Made by a program: the position numbers and the translations under genes
Notes under the pieces: generated by a model
Databases searched by the model: none
Told to the model about the DNA's origin: nothing
The model's input: the letters and a program-made list of their open reading frames with translations, nothing else
In this document: piece after piece, positions 54,393 through 63,480 of the stretch
Layout of the letters: the number at the start of each line of letters is the position of its first letter
Position numbering within the stretch: position 1 is the first letter of the stretch
Assembly (NCBI RefSeq): GCF_002263515.1
Contig: NZ_CP022752.1
Span: 1,054,001-1,118,000, forward strand
Direction of reading: 5' to 3'
Source of the DNA: Actinopolyspora erythraea
Lineage (GTDB): Bacteria > Actinomycetota > Actinomycetes > Mycobacteriales > Pseudonocardiaceae
Length of the DNA stretch: 64,000 bases

Positions 54393-54980
54393 TCAGTGCT
54401 TGCCGTCGTCGGGCTCCTGGCTGTGGACGTACACCCCGCCCCAGAACGCGAAGCCAGTTATGACCACTTTGGATTCGCCGTGCGAGGCGGCACCGCGCAC
54501 GTCCCGCTCCACGCCTCCCATGATCGCCGTACAGCGGTCCTCGACCCTGGTTCCGGGGGACACGACGACCTCGATCCCGCCCATGACGGCGTAGCAGCGG
54601 ATCTCCACCTCGGTGGCGTCGAGGTAGGCGTCCCGCAGGTCTATCTTGCCGCCACCCCAGAAGGCGAACGTGGCGAAACGGGGTGGCACGTGCCAGGGGC
54701 CGACCCGTTCGGCGTAGCTCATGATCCCCAGCGCCGCGCGGCCGGTGCGCGAGTCGGGGGAGCGGGGCGGTCGCATCGCTGAGGCTCCGCCGGTCTCGTC
54801 GGGGAGGTCGTCGACCAGCGGGGTCAGCTCGCCGTAGGTACGTGCCCGGTAGGCTTCGGCGACCCGCTCGTCGAACTCGTCCAGCGTCAACCGACCTTCC
54901 TGCTGTGCCTGCCGCAGCAACGTCGCGATCTTCTCCCTGTCGGCGTCGGACGCGCGGAAGTCGGGCGATTCGCTCGGCAT
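54393..54980 (-). CDS. DUF1707 protein with LiaF-like C-terminal domain
   Basis: The 195-aa cytosolic protein begins with the DUF1707 helical domain (FRASDADREKIATLLRQAQQ, EGRLTLDEFDERVAEAYRAR, about residues 7-60). A linker leads to a beta-rich domain with repeated aromatic-glycine turns (FAFWGGGKIDLRDAYLDATE, YAVMGGIEVVVSPGTRVED, IMGGVERDV, FAFWGGVYVHS), as in the C-terminal part of LiaF-type cell-envelope stress proteins. Actinomycetes carry many such proteins; the function is not established. ATG 54980 follows a -10-like TATGCT by 7 nt on the minus strand and lacks a ribosome-binding site, so it is probably leaderless. Confidence 0.85.
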   Translation of the reverse strand: MPSESPDFRASDADREKIATLLRQAQQEGRLTLDEFDERVAEAYRARTYGELTPLVDDLPDETGGASAMRPPRSPDSRTGRAALGIMSYAERVGPWHVPPRFATFAFWGGGKIDLRDAYLDATEVEIRCYAVMGGIEVVVSPGTRVEDRCTAIMGGVERDVRGAASHGESKVVITGFAFWGGVYVHSQEPDDGKH

Positions 54981-55113
54981 GGCACAGAGCATACTTCCAT
55001 CGGGCCCCGGCGAGTGCTCCTGTCGTCGGTTGAGGCCGGAGTGGTTCCGCCGTACCGTCAATGCGAATTGTTTTCGTTTGTGACGGACAGTAGTCACTCC
55101 TGGAGTGTTCGAC

Positions 55114-56007
55114 ATGATGCGACGCAGCATCCTCGGCTCGGCCGCGCTGGCCGTGCTGCTGGCCACCGGATCGGGGGCCGCGTACGCGGCCGAACAGCCC
55201 CCGTCCAGCGGGAGCCTCACCGCGCTGACCTACAACGTGGCCGGACTGCCCGACTTGATATCCGGCAGCGACCCCGCGACCAACACCCCGTTGATCAGTG
55301 AGCGGTTGCCGCACTACGACCTGGTCAACGTCCAGGAGGACTTCAACTACCACGAGGAGCTGTACGCCGCCGACGACCACCAGTACCGCACCGAGACGAG
55401 CGGACCCGCCCTGTTCGGCGACGGGCTCAACACCCTCTCCCGGGCCCCGATCTCCGATTTCCGGCGCATCACCTGGGACGACTGCCACGGCACGGACTGC
55501 CTTACCCCCAAAGGCTTCAGCCACTCCCGGATCGAGCTCGCAGGGGGAACCGGGTTCGACCTCTACAACGTGCACGCCAACGCGGGAACCGACCCCGGCG
55601 ATCTCGCGGCGCGCCGGTCCAACATCACGCAGCTCTCCGAATACATCCAGCGCAATTCGCGGGGCAGGGCCGTGATCGTCATGGGAGACACCAACACCCG
55701 CTACACCAGGGAGGGCGACAACATCCGGGAGCTGGTCGACGACAACGGACTCACCGACGCCTGGGTCCGGCTCGAACGGGGCGGGGAGCGTCCCGCCGAG
55801 GGGTCCGCACCGCTGAAGTGCGACGCCGACTCGCCGAGCGACTCCTGCGAAGTCGTCGACAAGATCCTGTACCGCGACGGTGGTGGGCTCGACCTGACCG
55901 CGAGCGACTACAGCAACGAGCACACCGCGTTCCTGGACGAGGCGGGCGAACCGTTGTCCGACCACTTCCCGCACCGCGTCCGGTTCGACTGGACCTCCAC
56001 CGAATAG
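55114..56007 (+). CDS. Secreted endonuclease/exonuclease/phosphatase-fold enzyme
   Basis: The 297-aa exported protein has a signal peptide (RRSILGSAALAVLLATGSGA, cleavage about residue 26 after AYA). The mature fold is the EEP family of DNase I and neutral sphingomyelinases: ALTYNVAGLPD (metal-site Asn), LVNVQEDFNYHEEL (catalytic Glu about 70), FDLYNVHANAG (His), AVIVMGDTNTRY (Asp, Asn) and EPLSDHFPHRVRF (C-terminal Asp-His). Disulfides are possible at CHGTDC and CDADSPSDSC. Phospholipase/sphingomyelinase or nuclease activity is equally possible. GGAG lies 8 nt before ATG 55114. Repeat copy D and a strong terminator follow. Confidence 0.88.
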   Translation: MMRRSILGSAALAVLLATGSGAAYAAEQPPSSGSLTALTYNVAGLPDLISGSDPATNTPLISERLPHYDLVNVQEDFNYHEELYAADDHQYRTETSGPALFGDGLNTLSRAPISDFRRITWDDCHGTDCLTPKGFSHSRIELAGGTGFDLYNVHANAGTDPGDLAARRSNITQLSEYIQRNSRGRAVIVMGDTNTRYTREGDNIRELVDDNGLTDAWVRLERGGERPAEGSAPLKCDADSPSDSCEVVDKILYRDGGGLDLTASDYSNEHTAFLDEAGEPLSDHFPHRVRFDWTSTE

Positions 56008-56034
56008 GGGTTCGCCGCCCGGTTCGTCGAGGTG

Positions 56035-56177
56035 GCCGGGTGGCGGAACCTCTCGCACGGCTCTCGCCGCGAGTGCCGGAGACATCGGGTAGGTACTACA
56101 CAACGTCGGGCTCGTCCTCGCGAGAGCCGCACGAGAGAACCCGCGGGTGGTCGGGCTGCGTGCGTGGGAGTTCTGCG
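56035..56177 (+). repeat. 3'-flanking nested-hairpin repeat, copy D
   Basis: GGCGGAACCTC begins at 56042, 35 nt after the stop of the secreted EEP enzyme. Outer arms GGCTCTCGC and GCGAGAGCC are intact. The inner arms are weaker (GCCGGAGAC with GTCGGGCTC). The loop ATCGGGTAGGTACTACACAA is identical to copy B. It ends GAGAACCCGCGGGTGGTCGG as in copy A. Confidence 0.85.
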
Positions 56178-56195
56178 GTGCCCGTGCACAGCGTC

Positions 56196-56229
56196 GGTGG
56201 CGGCGATTTCTCGCGAAATCGCCGCCACC
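56196..56229. terminator. Very strong bidirectional terminator
   Basis: GGTGGCGGCGATTTC (56196-56210) and GAAATCGCCGCCACC (56215-56229) form a perfect 15-bp stem with loop TCGC between converging genes. Confidence 0.9.
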
Positions 56230-56243
56230 GCACCGGGCGGGTG

Positions 56244-57800
56244 CTACCGCCGAGCCGCCGCGACCAGACGCGCGGCCTCCTCCGAGCGGGGCGAGTCCAG
56301 CAGCCTGCCGGTGGGGGCCTGCTCCACGCAGCGCCCTTGCGCCATCACCAGGATCTCGTCGGCCAGCGGAGCCACGGCGGCCAGGTCGTGGCTGATCAGT
56401 ACGAGTCCGGTGCCCGAGCGCTCGGTGACCTCCCGCAGCAGCGCGAGCAGTCCGGACTGGTTGACCATGTCCTGCGCCGCCGTGATCTCGTCGCAGATGA
56501 GCACCGCCGGTTCGGCCAGCAGCGCCCGCGCCAGTGCCGCACGTTGCAGCTGACCTCCCGAGAGCTCGGCGGGGCGACGGTCCCGGGCGGCCGAGTCCAG
56601 CCCCAGCGAACGCAGCGAACGCGCCGTTTCCTCCCGCGCGGCCCGCTTGGTCCCGCCCCGGTTGAGCCGCACCGTGCGGGCCAGTTGCGCACCGACGGTC
56701 CGGAACTCGTCGAAGGAGGCCCGGGCGTCCTGGTGCACGTACTGCACGGCGGTGCGCCGTCGTCCGCCACGCCGGTGGATGTCGTTGGCCAGCACCACAC
56801 CGTCCAGTTCGATCCGACCCGAGTCCGCGCGGGTGAGACCGGCCACGCAGCGAGCGAGCGTGGTCTTGCCCGCCCCGGAACGCCCCACGACGGCCACCCC
56901 GCGTCCGGGGGCGACCGTCAGCTCGGCTCCGCGCAGCAACGGAACCCCGTTCCGGGCGGTGTGGTGGAGTCCCTCCGCCCGCAGCCCGCCCGGTGAGCTC
57001 GCCGGATCCGGTGCCCCGGCTCGGCTCGCTCGCTCCGGCAGGTGCGGTTCCGCGGCGAGCAGCCCCCGGGTGTGCGCGTGTGCCGGTTCGCGCAGCACCC
57101 GTTCGGTGGTGCCGCGCTCCACGACCCGCCCGCCGCGCAGCACCAGCACCTCGTCCGCGAGTTCGCGGGTGAGCCCCAGGTCGTGCGTCAGCAGCAGTAC
57201 CCCGGTGCCGGTTCCGGTGAGCTCACGCAGCGTGTCGATGGTCTCGGCCCGCGTGACCGTGTCCAACCCGCTGGTGGGTTCGTCCAGCACCAGCAGTTCC
57301 GGGCCGGTGATCAGGGCGTGCGCCAGGGCCACCCGCTGCTGCTGACCCCCGGAGAGCTGGTGCGGGTAGCGGCGCAGCAACCGGTCGTCCGGTGGCAGGC
57401 GGGCCGCCTCCAGCGCCCGGCGAACCGTGGTGCGACGTTCCCGCCGGTTCTCGTGCCGTGGTGCCAGCTCCGCGAGCACACCGCCGATCCGACGCGCCGG
57501 ATTGAGCACGGTGTCCGGGTGCTGGGGCAGGTAACCGATCGAACCCGCGCGGGTGGCGCGCCGTCGCCGTTCCCGCAGCGACAGCAGGTCGATCCCGTGC
57601 AGCCGCACACTGCCGGAGAGCTCCGTGCCGACCCCGTGCTCGCCCTGTACCGCCAGCCCCAGCGTGGTCTTGCCACTGCCCGACTCCCCGAGCACGCACA
57701 GCGTCCCGCCCGCCGCCACGCGCAACTCGACGTTCGCCAGCAGCCGGTGCTCACCGGCGCTCGCCCCCAGACCGGTGGCTTCGAGGATCGGGCGGCTCAA
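56244..57800 (-). CDS. Fused double ATP-binding protein of a peptide/nickel-type ABC importer
   Basis: The 518-aa protein is a fusion of two ATPases equivalent to OppD and OppF or NikD and NikE. Domain 1 has Walker A GESGSGKTT (about 38), signature LSGGQQQRVALAHAL and Walker B LLVLDEPTSGLD. Domain 2 has Walker A GRSGAGKTT (about 305), signature LSGGQLQRAALARAL and Walker B VLICDEITAAQD, with a variant LICDEI. All active-site elements are present. TTG 57800 overlaps the upstream permease stop by 4 nt (TTGA), with GGACGG 7 nt upstream. It is the last gene of the seven-gene minus-strand operon. It energises uptake of a peptide, nickel complex or metallophore. Confidence 0.88.
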   Translation of the reverse strand: MSRPILEATGLGASAGEHRLLANVELRVAAGGTLCVLGESGSGKTTLGLAVQGEHGVGTELSGSVRLHGIDLLSLRERRRRATRAGSIGYLPQHPDTVLNPARRIGGVLAELAPRHENRRERRTTVRRALEAARLPPDDRLLRRYPHQLSGGQQQRVALAHALITGPELLVLDEPTSGLDTVTRAETIDTLRELTGTGTGVLLLTHDLGLTRELADEVLVLRGGRVVERGTTERVLREPAHAHTRGLLAAEPHLPERASRAGAPDPASSPGGLRAEGLHHTARNGVPLLRGAELTVAPGRGVAVVGRSGAGKTTLARCVAGLTRADSGRIELDGVVLANDIHRRGGRRRTAVQYVHQDARASFDEFRTVGAQLARTVRLNRGGTKRAAREETARSLRSLGLDSAARDRRPAELSGGQLQRAALARALLAEPAVLICDEITAAQDMVNQSGLLALLREVTERSGTGLVLISHDLAAVAPLADEILVMAQGRCVEQAPTGRLLDSPRSEEAARLVAAARR

Positions 57801-58603
57801 CGTCTTACCGTCCCGCGTTCCGACAGTCTCCGGTCCACCACGAGATTCACCCCCGTACACAGTGACACCAGCATCAGGGCGGGAACGGTCACCGCCCACG
57901 GCTGGATGAACAGCGCGTCCCGGTTCAGCTCGATCAGCACCGCCCAGTCGGTGGCCGAGGACGCCAGCCCCAGACCGAGGAAGTTGGCCGAGGCCATCAG
58001 GTAAAGCACCAGGTTCAACCGCGACGCCGCGTCGACCACCACCGGTCCGAGCACTGACCGGCCGAGGTAGCCGAGCCTGATCCGCGCGCGACTCTCGCCC
58101 TGCATGGTCATCGCCTCCATCGCCGTGCTGGTCTCGGGGGCCAGCGCGGCGGCGCGTGCTATCCGCACCACGGCGGGAAGCTGCAACGCGGCTGTCGCGA
58201 GCACCAGCGTCGTCGTACCCCGCCAGCCGGTCGCCGCGAGCACCAGCAGCACGAGCAGACCGGGTAGCGCCAGCAGGAAGTCCAGCAACCGCAGCACCAG
58301 CCGGTCAGCCCACCGGCGGCGACCACCGGCGACGAGCAGCGCGAGTGGGACACCTACCAGGTAGGACAACAGCAGCGCGGCCCCCGCCATGCTCACGATC
58401 GAGGTGCCGCCGCGCAGCACCAGTGCCAGCACGTCGCGCCCGAGCTCGTCGGTGCCCAGTGGATGCCCGGGACCGGGCGGCGAGAGCGAATCCCCCACCG
58501 AACGCGTCGGACCGGCGACCAGCGGGCCGAACACCGCGGTCAGCACGGGCACGAGCAGCAGCACCCAGCCGAGCGGGGCGAGGAGAGCGCGTGTCCGGTT
58601 CAA
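57797..58603 (-). CDS. ABC importer permease (DppC/NikC type)
   Basis: The 268-aa inner-membrane protein has six hydrophobic helices. The extracellular-loop motif PGPGHPLGTDELGRDVLALVL (here about 47-67, split as PGPGHPLGTDE and LGRDVLA) is typical of DppC/OppC/NikC. The cytoplasmic EAA-like coupling loop is present as EAMTMQGESRARIRLGYLGR. It begins at TTG 58603, overlapping the upstream permease by 4 nt (TTGA), with GGGGAG close before it. It pairs with the next upstream gene to form the channel. The ligand is inferred from operon context. Confidence 0.88.
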   Translation of the reverse strand: MNRTRALLAPLGWVLLLVPVLTAVFGPLVAGPTRSVGDSLSPPGPGHPLGTDELGRDVLALVLRGGTSIVSMAGAALLLSYLVGVPLALLVAGGRRRWADRLVLRLLDFLLALPGLLVLLVLAATGWRGTTTLVLATAALQLPAVVRIARAAALAPETSTAMEAMTMQGESRARIRLGYLGRSVLGPVVVDAASRLNLVLYLMASANFLGLGLASSATDWAVLIELNRDALFIQPWAVTVPALMLVSLCTGVNLVVDRRLSERGTVRR

Positions 58604-59550
58604 GGGCTCCCCCTGTGCCGCGGCACCAGCCGGTACGCGGTGATGTCGGCGAGCAGGTTGACCGTCACCGTCGTCGCCGCGAACACCAGCGCGTATCCCT
58701 GCACGGTGGGCAGGTCGCGCGCCATCACCGCGTCGACGAAGCCCGAACCGAGCCCCGGTAGCGCGAACAGCGCCTCCACGACAACCACGCCACCCAGCAG
58801 CCCGTCCACGGTGCGCGCGAACTGCTGCACCGACGGCGCGGCGGCGTTCGGCAGCACGTGCCTGAGCAGCACCGTGCGTTCCCGCAGCCCGTGCATCCGG
58901 GCGTGCCGGGCGTACTCGGCGGTGTTGGCCTCCGCCACCCCGATCCTGATCTGGCGTGCCAGGGCGCACAGCTGCTTGCACACCAGCACGGCCACCGGCA
59001 GCACCAGCACGGCCGGATGGGTGATCAGCGAGGTCCCGGACAGCCCGGCCGCGGTGGGGGGCAACCAGCCGAGCCGCAGCGAGAACAGCGCCACCAGCAG
59101 CAGCCCAAGCGCGAACTCGGGGATCGAGTCGAGCATCACGATGACCGAGTTGACCGTCCTGTCCAGCGGTGAACCCTGCCGCAGCCCGGTGAGCACCCCG
59201 ACTGCCAGGGCCAGCGGCACGATCACGGCCAGTGTGGTCGCGGTGAGCACGGCGGTGGTGGCCAGCCCGTCGGAGATCTCGGCCGTCACCGGTGCCCCGG
59301 TGAGCAACGAGGTGCCGAGATCACCGCGCAGCAGGCCGGTGAACCACTCCAGCAGGCGTTGGCCGAACGGTTCGTCCAGGCCCAGCTCCCGCCGCAGCGC
59401 CTCGATCTGCTCGGGGGTGCCGTGCTTGCCGAGAACCACCACCGCGGTGTCGCCGGGCAGCAGCGCGCTCAGCGCGAAGACCGCCACGGCGACACCGAGG
59501 ACCTGCAGTACCGCGATCGTCACCCGTCTCGGTAAGTACGCCGGTGTCAA
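58600..59550 (-). CDS. ABC importer permease (DppB/NikB type)
   Basis: The 316-aa inner-membrane protein has six helices and the DppB-type N-terminal block: VTIAVLQVLGVAVAVFALSA, GTPEQIEALRRELGLDEPFG, then LRGDLGTSLLTGAPVTAEI. The coupling loop is TAEYARHARMHGLRERTVLL. It starts at TTG 59550, overlapping the substrate-binding-protein stop by 4 nt (TTGA). The N-terminus LTPAYLPRRVTIAVL is reasonable for a permease. With the following permease and fused ATPase it forms a complete importer together with the lipoprotein. Confidence 0.88.
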   Translation of the reverse strand: MTPAYLPRRVTIAVLQVLGVAVAVFALSALLPGDTAVVVLGKHGTPEQIEALRRELGLDEPFGQRLLEWFTGLLRGDLGTSLLTGAPVTAEISDGLATTAVLTATTLAVIVPLALAVGVLTGLRQGSPLDRTVNSVIVMLDSIPEFALGLLLVALFSLRLGWLPPTAAGLSGTSLITHPAVLVLPVAVLVCKQLCALARQIRIGVAEANTAEYARHARMHGLRERTVLLRHVLPNAAAPSVQQFARTVDGLLGGVVVVEALFALPGLGSGFVDAVMARDLPTVQGYALVFAATTVTVNLLADITAYRLVPRHRGSP

Positions 59551-61079
59551 CCCAACTCGGCCTCGTCGAACCTGGCCCAGCGCGTCGAGTTCGGCGTGGC
59601 CGCCGTCAACCCGCCGACCTGGCTGGAAACCCCGACGTTCCAGTTGCTGAATCCCCACACCATCATGCCGCTGTGGTTGCGCGCGTGCCGCTGCGCGTCG
59701 GCGAGCAGTTCCTCGCGCTTCTTCTCGTCCCGGGTGGCGACCGCCTGGTCGTAGAGCCCGTCGAACTCGGCGGAATCGTAGCCGGTGTAGTTGGCGCTGA
59801 CCGAGGACTCACGAAGCCGTTTGGACAGGTAACTGGTGATCGGCAGCGTGGCGGTTCTGGTGTGCCCGGCCACGCCCTTCTTCCTGATGTCCGAGTAGTA
59901 GGTCTCGGAGGGGCCGACCCTGGGCCGTACCTTCAGCCCGATCTCGCCCAGCTGCTCGGAGATCAGGTTCGCCGCCGGTTCGAAGTAGGGGTCCGCCGAG
60001 CTGGTGTGCAGCTCGAACTCCAGCCCCTCCGCATCGGCCTCGCGCAGCAGTGCGCGGGCGTGGTCCACATCGCGTTCCCGCTGCGGGATCTCCTCCGGGT
60101 AGTACTTGAGCCCCTTGCCGAACAGGTCGTTGCCGAGCTCGCCGCGCTCGTTGAGCACGACCTTCACGAGGGCCTCGCGGTCCACGCCGGAAAGCACCGC
60201 GCGCAGCACCCGGTTGTCATTGAACGGTGGTCGGTCCACCTTGAACGCCACCGCCTGCATGGTGCTGTACGGCGTAGCGAGGATCCTGGCACGGCTGTCG
60301 TTGTCCACCGTCGCCACCGAGTTGGCGCCGATGTCGTGCGAGTAGTGCACCTGCCCGGACAGCAGCGCCGAGACCCGGGCGTCCTCCTCGTCGACGGACA
60401 CGAACTCCAGCTCGTCCGGTTTCGGGGCGCCGTTCCAGTGGTCGGCGAACCTCTCGAACACCGCCGATCCACCGGTTTCGAACGAGACGAACCGGAAGGG
60501 GCCGCTGCCGATCGGTTCGCCGAAGTCGGTGGTACCCGCCGGAACGATCTCGGTGGCGGGCGCGCCCATCGCGGTCGGAAAAGTGAAGTCCGGTTCGGAC
60601 AGTACGATCACCAGTTCGCGGTCGGAGTTCGCCCCGCTGGCCTCGAAGTCCACTCCGGAGAGCTGGGGTTGGGCGGGTGAGCCGGTGGCCGGGTCCGCGA
60701 TGCGCCGGTAGCTGTAGAGCACATCCTCGGCGGTCACCGGTTCGTTGTCGTGGAACCTGGCCTCGCGCAGCCGGATCCGCCACCGCTTGCCGGTCTCGTC
60801 GGGCTCCCACGACTCGGCGAGCCGGGGAACGGGGCTCATGTCCTGGTCGTACCCGAGCAGGGTGTCGAACAACGCCTTCGAACGAGCCTGGTCCACGAAC
60901 AGGGTGCTGGTGTGGGGGTCGAGCGACTCCCGGTCGCCCGAGGTGGAGAACGCCACCCGCAGCCGGTTGTCGCTCGACCCCGCACCCGTGCTCGTGCCGC
61001 AGGCCGCGAGCGGGCCGAGCGCCAGGGCCCCCATCGTCCCCGACAGCACCCGTCTTCTGCTGATACCTCCCGTGTTCAC
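59547..61079 (-). CDS. Peptide/nickel-type ABC transporter substrate-binding lipoprotein
   Basis: The 510-aa family 5 extracellular solute-binding protein has an N-terminal signal with RRR and lipobox LAAC (Cys27). The mature protein shows DSLDPHTS-like sequence in RESLDPHTSTLFVDQARSKA, then LAESWEPDETGKRWRIRLRE, and RFHDNEPVTAEDVLYSYRRI, the family hallmark. It captures oligopeptides, nickel, or a chelate outside the cell. GTG 61079 overlaps the MFS stop by 4 nt (GTGA). It lies behind the exporter gene and before the two permeases, giving an export-reimport arrangement. The particular ligand cannot be read from the sequence. Confidence 0.9.
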   Translation of the reverse strand: MNTGGISRRRVLSGTMGALALGPLAACGTSTGAGSSDNRLRVAFSTSGDRESLDPHTSTLFVDQARSKALFDTLLGYDQDMSPVPRLAESWEPDETGKRWRIRLREARFHDNEPVTAEDVLYSYRRIADPATGSPAQPQLSGVDFEASGANSDRELVIVLSEPDFTFPTAMGAPATEIVPAGTTDFGEPIGSGPFRFVSFETGGSAVFERFADHWNGAPKPDELEFVSVDEEDARVSALLSGQVHYSHDIGANSVATVDNDSRARILATPYSTMQAVAFKVDRPPFNDNRVLRAVLSGVDREALVKVVLNERGELGNDLFGKGLKYYPEEIPQRERDVDHARALLREADAEGLEFELHTSSADPYFEPAANLISEQLGEIGLKVRPRVGPSETYYSDIRKKGVAGHTRTATLPITSYLSKRLRESSVSANYTGYDSAEFDGLYDQAVATRDEKKREELLADAQRHARNHSGMMVWGFSNWNVGVSSQVGGLTAATPNSTRWARFDEAELG

Positions 61080-62362
61080 GCCGAGGTCTCCTTTCCGTCC
61101 GGTTGGTTCGACTCGCTCCGGCGAGCGAGCAGCCCGCGCCGCTGCAGCAAGGCGGCGCCACCACCACCGGCGAGCCCCACCAGGAGCAGGGTCAACCAGG
61201 GCAGCCATCCCAGCGCCGAGCCGCTGAAGCCGTCGAGCAGGCCGCCAGCCAGCCAGCTCACCGCCGCGGCCACGATGCTGGAAACCAGGTAGTAGAAGCC
61301 GTAGTACGTTCCGGCCAGTCGTTCGCTGCCCACGACCGGCAGCAGTTCCATGGCGAAGGGGTTGGTGACGGCCATGCCGACGGTGAACAGCACCGTGCCC
61401 AGCAGCACCGGCAGGCACGCCAGCGCGATCGCGGTCCAGGATCCGCCTTCCGCGGCGGAACGGCTCGGAATCAGCGGGTTCGTGAGCAGGATCGGCAGAA
61501 AGGACGAGCCCATGCAGACCAGCCCGATCGAGACCGACCGTCCCGCGCTCCACCTGCGGCGGCACCAGGCCGTGATCCGCACCTGCCCGAACACCCCGAT
61601 CAGGGTGGAGACCAGGAAGACGACGGCGATCGACCCCGCCAGCCCCGAGACCCGCTGGATCTCCAGCGGTATGGTCAGGTACAGCTGGTTGTACAGCGCG
61701 AAGTAGGCCGACAGCGACAGCGTGAAGGCGACGAAACGCCGGTTGGCGACCACCTCCCGCCAGCTGCCCAGCACTCCGTTGTCCTGCCGTTCGATGCCGC
61801 GGTGCGGCAGCACCGCCAGCTGCGCGACGGTCAGCACGGCGAAGGCGGCGCAGGCCGAGATCGCGATCAGCCGGAAGTCCACGCTCAACAGCGCCGCGCC
61901 GAGCAGCGGGCCCACCAGCGTGCCCGCGTGCGCGAACACGTTGAACACCGCGAAGGCCTCCGCCCTGCGCTCCCCGGCCTCGTGGATGAGGTAGGTGCGC
62001 ACCGCCGGGTTGAACAGTGCTCCGGCGAGTCCGGTGAGCACGGCCGCGATGATCAGTCCAGGTAGTGAGGTGAGGAGCCCGAACGAGCCGAAGGCCACCA
62101 CGCGCAGTGCGCAGCCCGCGATGATCATCGGTCGGCAGCCGAGCCGGTCGGCCGCCGTCCCGCCGACCAGGAACATGCCCTGCTGGCTGAGGTTGCGGAT
62201 CCCCAGCACCAGTCCGATCACCGCGGCGCCGTAGCCGAGCTGGTCGCTCATGTACGAGGCCAGGAACGGCAGCAGCATGTAGAAGCCGAGGGTGATACCG
62301 AACTGGTTGACGACGAGCAGTCGTGCCGCGGGGGAGAGCCCGCGGAAAGCGGCGATGTTCAC
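61076..62362 (-). CDS. MFS transporter, putative metallophore exporter
   Basis: The 428-aa protein has 12 hydrophobic helices with an MFS loop motif near GGTAADRLGCRPMIIAG (about 65-82) between helices 2 and 3, and VGPLLGAALLSVDFRLI in helices 5-6. It belongs to the drug-proton antiporter-like MFS group. GTG 62362 overlaps the PLP enzyme stop by 4 nt (GTGA), and its own stop overlaps the lipoprotein gene. In staphylopine and related metallophore operons an MFS protein in this place exports the chelator. The same function is proposed here by analogy only. Confidence 0.85.
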   Translation of the reverse strand: MNIAAFRGLSPAARLLVVNQFGITLGFYMLLPFLASYMSDQLGYGAAVIGLVLGIRNLSQQGMFLVGGTAADRLGCRPMIIAGCALRVVAFGSFGLLTSLPGLIIAAVLTGLAGALFNPAVRTYLIHEAGERRAEAFAVFNVFAHAGTLVGPLLGAALLSVDFRLIAISACAAFAVLTVAQLAVLPHRGIERQDNGVLGSWREVVANRRFVAFTLSLSAYFALYNQLYLTIPLEIQRVSGLAGSIAVVFLVSTLIGVFGQVRITAWCRRRWSAGRSVSIGLVCMGSSFLPILLTNPLIPSRSAAEGGSWTAIALACLPVLLGTVLFTVGMAVTNPFAMELLPVVGSERLAGTYYGFYYLVSSIVAAAVSWLAGGLLDGFSGSALGWLPWLTLLLVGLAGGGGAALLQRRGLLARRSESNQPDGKETSA

Positions 62363-63480
62363 GGGAGCGCGCCCTCCTCCCGGTCGCACAGTGAACAGCC
62401 GGTTCCCGTCGTTCGCCCGGGGCAGGGGTCGGTTATCTCGCGGGACCTGCTCCAGCGGGCGGCTCCGGAACGCTCGGTTCCCCGTTCGGCGGGGTGTCGC
62501 GCGCACCGCGTGCCGTGGAGTCCGTTGCGTTCGCCGAACTCGTCGTCGTAGATGGTCTCCCAGTAGCGGTGCGGGCCGTCCGGGAAGATCCCGACCACCT
62601 CGTCGGATCCGGTCTCGGCAGCGCACCAGGCCGAGGCCAGTGCCACCGCCCCGGTGCTCCAGCCGCCCGTGACGAAGTTGCCCCGAGCCAGGTCACGGCA
62701 GGCCCGCGCCGCTTCCGAGGGGCCGATCCAGTGCACCTCGTCGAACTGGTGGTAGGCGACGTTGTCCGGGTGGATGCTGCTTCCCAGCCCGCGCATCAGG
62801 CGCTTGTCCGGCCGCTGGCCGAACAGCGCCGAACCGGGGGAGTCCACCCCCACGATCCGGACGTTCGGAAGGTGCGCGCGGAGGACCGAGGCGACACCCG
62901 CGCTGTGCCCGCCGGTTCCGACGCTGCAGACCACTGTGTCCACTCGGTCGAACTGGGCGAGCAGCTCCCGTCCGAGGGGCTCGTAGCCGGCCGCGTTGTC
63001 CGGGTTGTTGTACTGATCCGGCCAGAAGGCCTCCTCGTGCTCGGCCAGCAGTTCGGCCACCCTGTCCCGTCGGGCTCGCTGCCAGCCACCCCGTGGAGCC
63101 GGTTCCCGGACGATCTCGACCCGCGCCCCGTAGGCGCGCAGCAGCGCCAGGGTGAGGTTGTCGATCTCGTGGTCGGTCACCAGGACCACGGGGTGGCCGA
63201 GCGCGATTCCCACGTAGGCGAGCCCGATTCCCAACGTGCCGCTGGTGGACTCCACGATGGTTCCGCCCGCGCGCAGCTCACCCCGGCGACGAGCTCCGAC
63301 CACCATGGACAGTGCCGCTCTCGACTTCATCCCGCCCGGCGACATTCCTTCGAGCTTCGCCCAGAAGCCGGGGTGCGGCTCGGGCAGCGGTGCGGTGACC
63401 CGCAGCACCGGGGTGTTGCCGACCAGCTCCGACAGCGAGTGGCACTTGCGTCCACCCGGGGTGTTCTCCGGATGGTTCAC
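62359..63480 (-). CDS. Cysteine-synthase-family PLP-dependent enzyme
   Basis: The 373-aa fold-type II PLP enzyme has the PLP lysine in GGMKSRAALSMV (about 54), the substrate loop STSGTLGIGLAYV, the phosphate-binding VCSVGTGGHSAGVASVL and the C-terminal FPDGPHRYWETIYDD. It resembles the SbnA/2,3-diaminopropionate-synthase and CysK/CysM group. The expected asparagine of the T-S-G-N-T/S-G loop is replaced (STSGTLG), so ordinary cysteine synthesis is less likely. GTG 63480 overlaps the DUF364-like gene stop (GTGA). In a siderophore-like operon it could form a C-N bond in a chelator. The reaction is unknown. Confidence 0.85.
   Translation of the reverse strand: MNHPENTPGGRKCHSLSELVGNTPVLRVTAPLPEPHPGFWAKLEGMSPGGMKSRAALSMVVGARRRGELRAGGTIVESTSGTLGIGLAYVGIALGHPVVLVTDHEIDNLTLALLRAYGARVEIVREPAPRGGWQRARRDRVAELLAEHEEAFWPDQYNNPDNAAGYEPLGRELLAQFDRVDTVVCSVGTGGHSAGVASVLRAHLPNVRIVGVDSPGSALFGQRPDKRLMRGLGSSIHPDNVAYHQFDEVHWIGPSEAARACRDLARGNFVTGGWSTGAVALASAWCAAETGSDEVVGIFPDGPHRYWETIYDDEFGERNGLHGTRCARHPAERGTERSGAARWSRSREITDPCPGRTTGTGCSLCDREEGALP

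Noticed and set aside
54334..56103. A long minus-strand frame through the EEP enzyme into the DUF1707 gene
   Set aside because: Its first part is antisense to the secreted enzyme and its end is a different frame of the DUF1707 gene; only the 54393-54980 frame shows family motifs.
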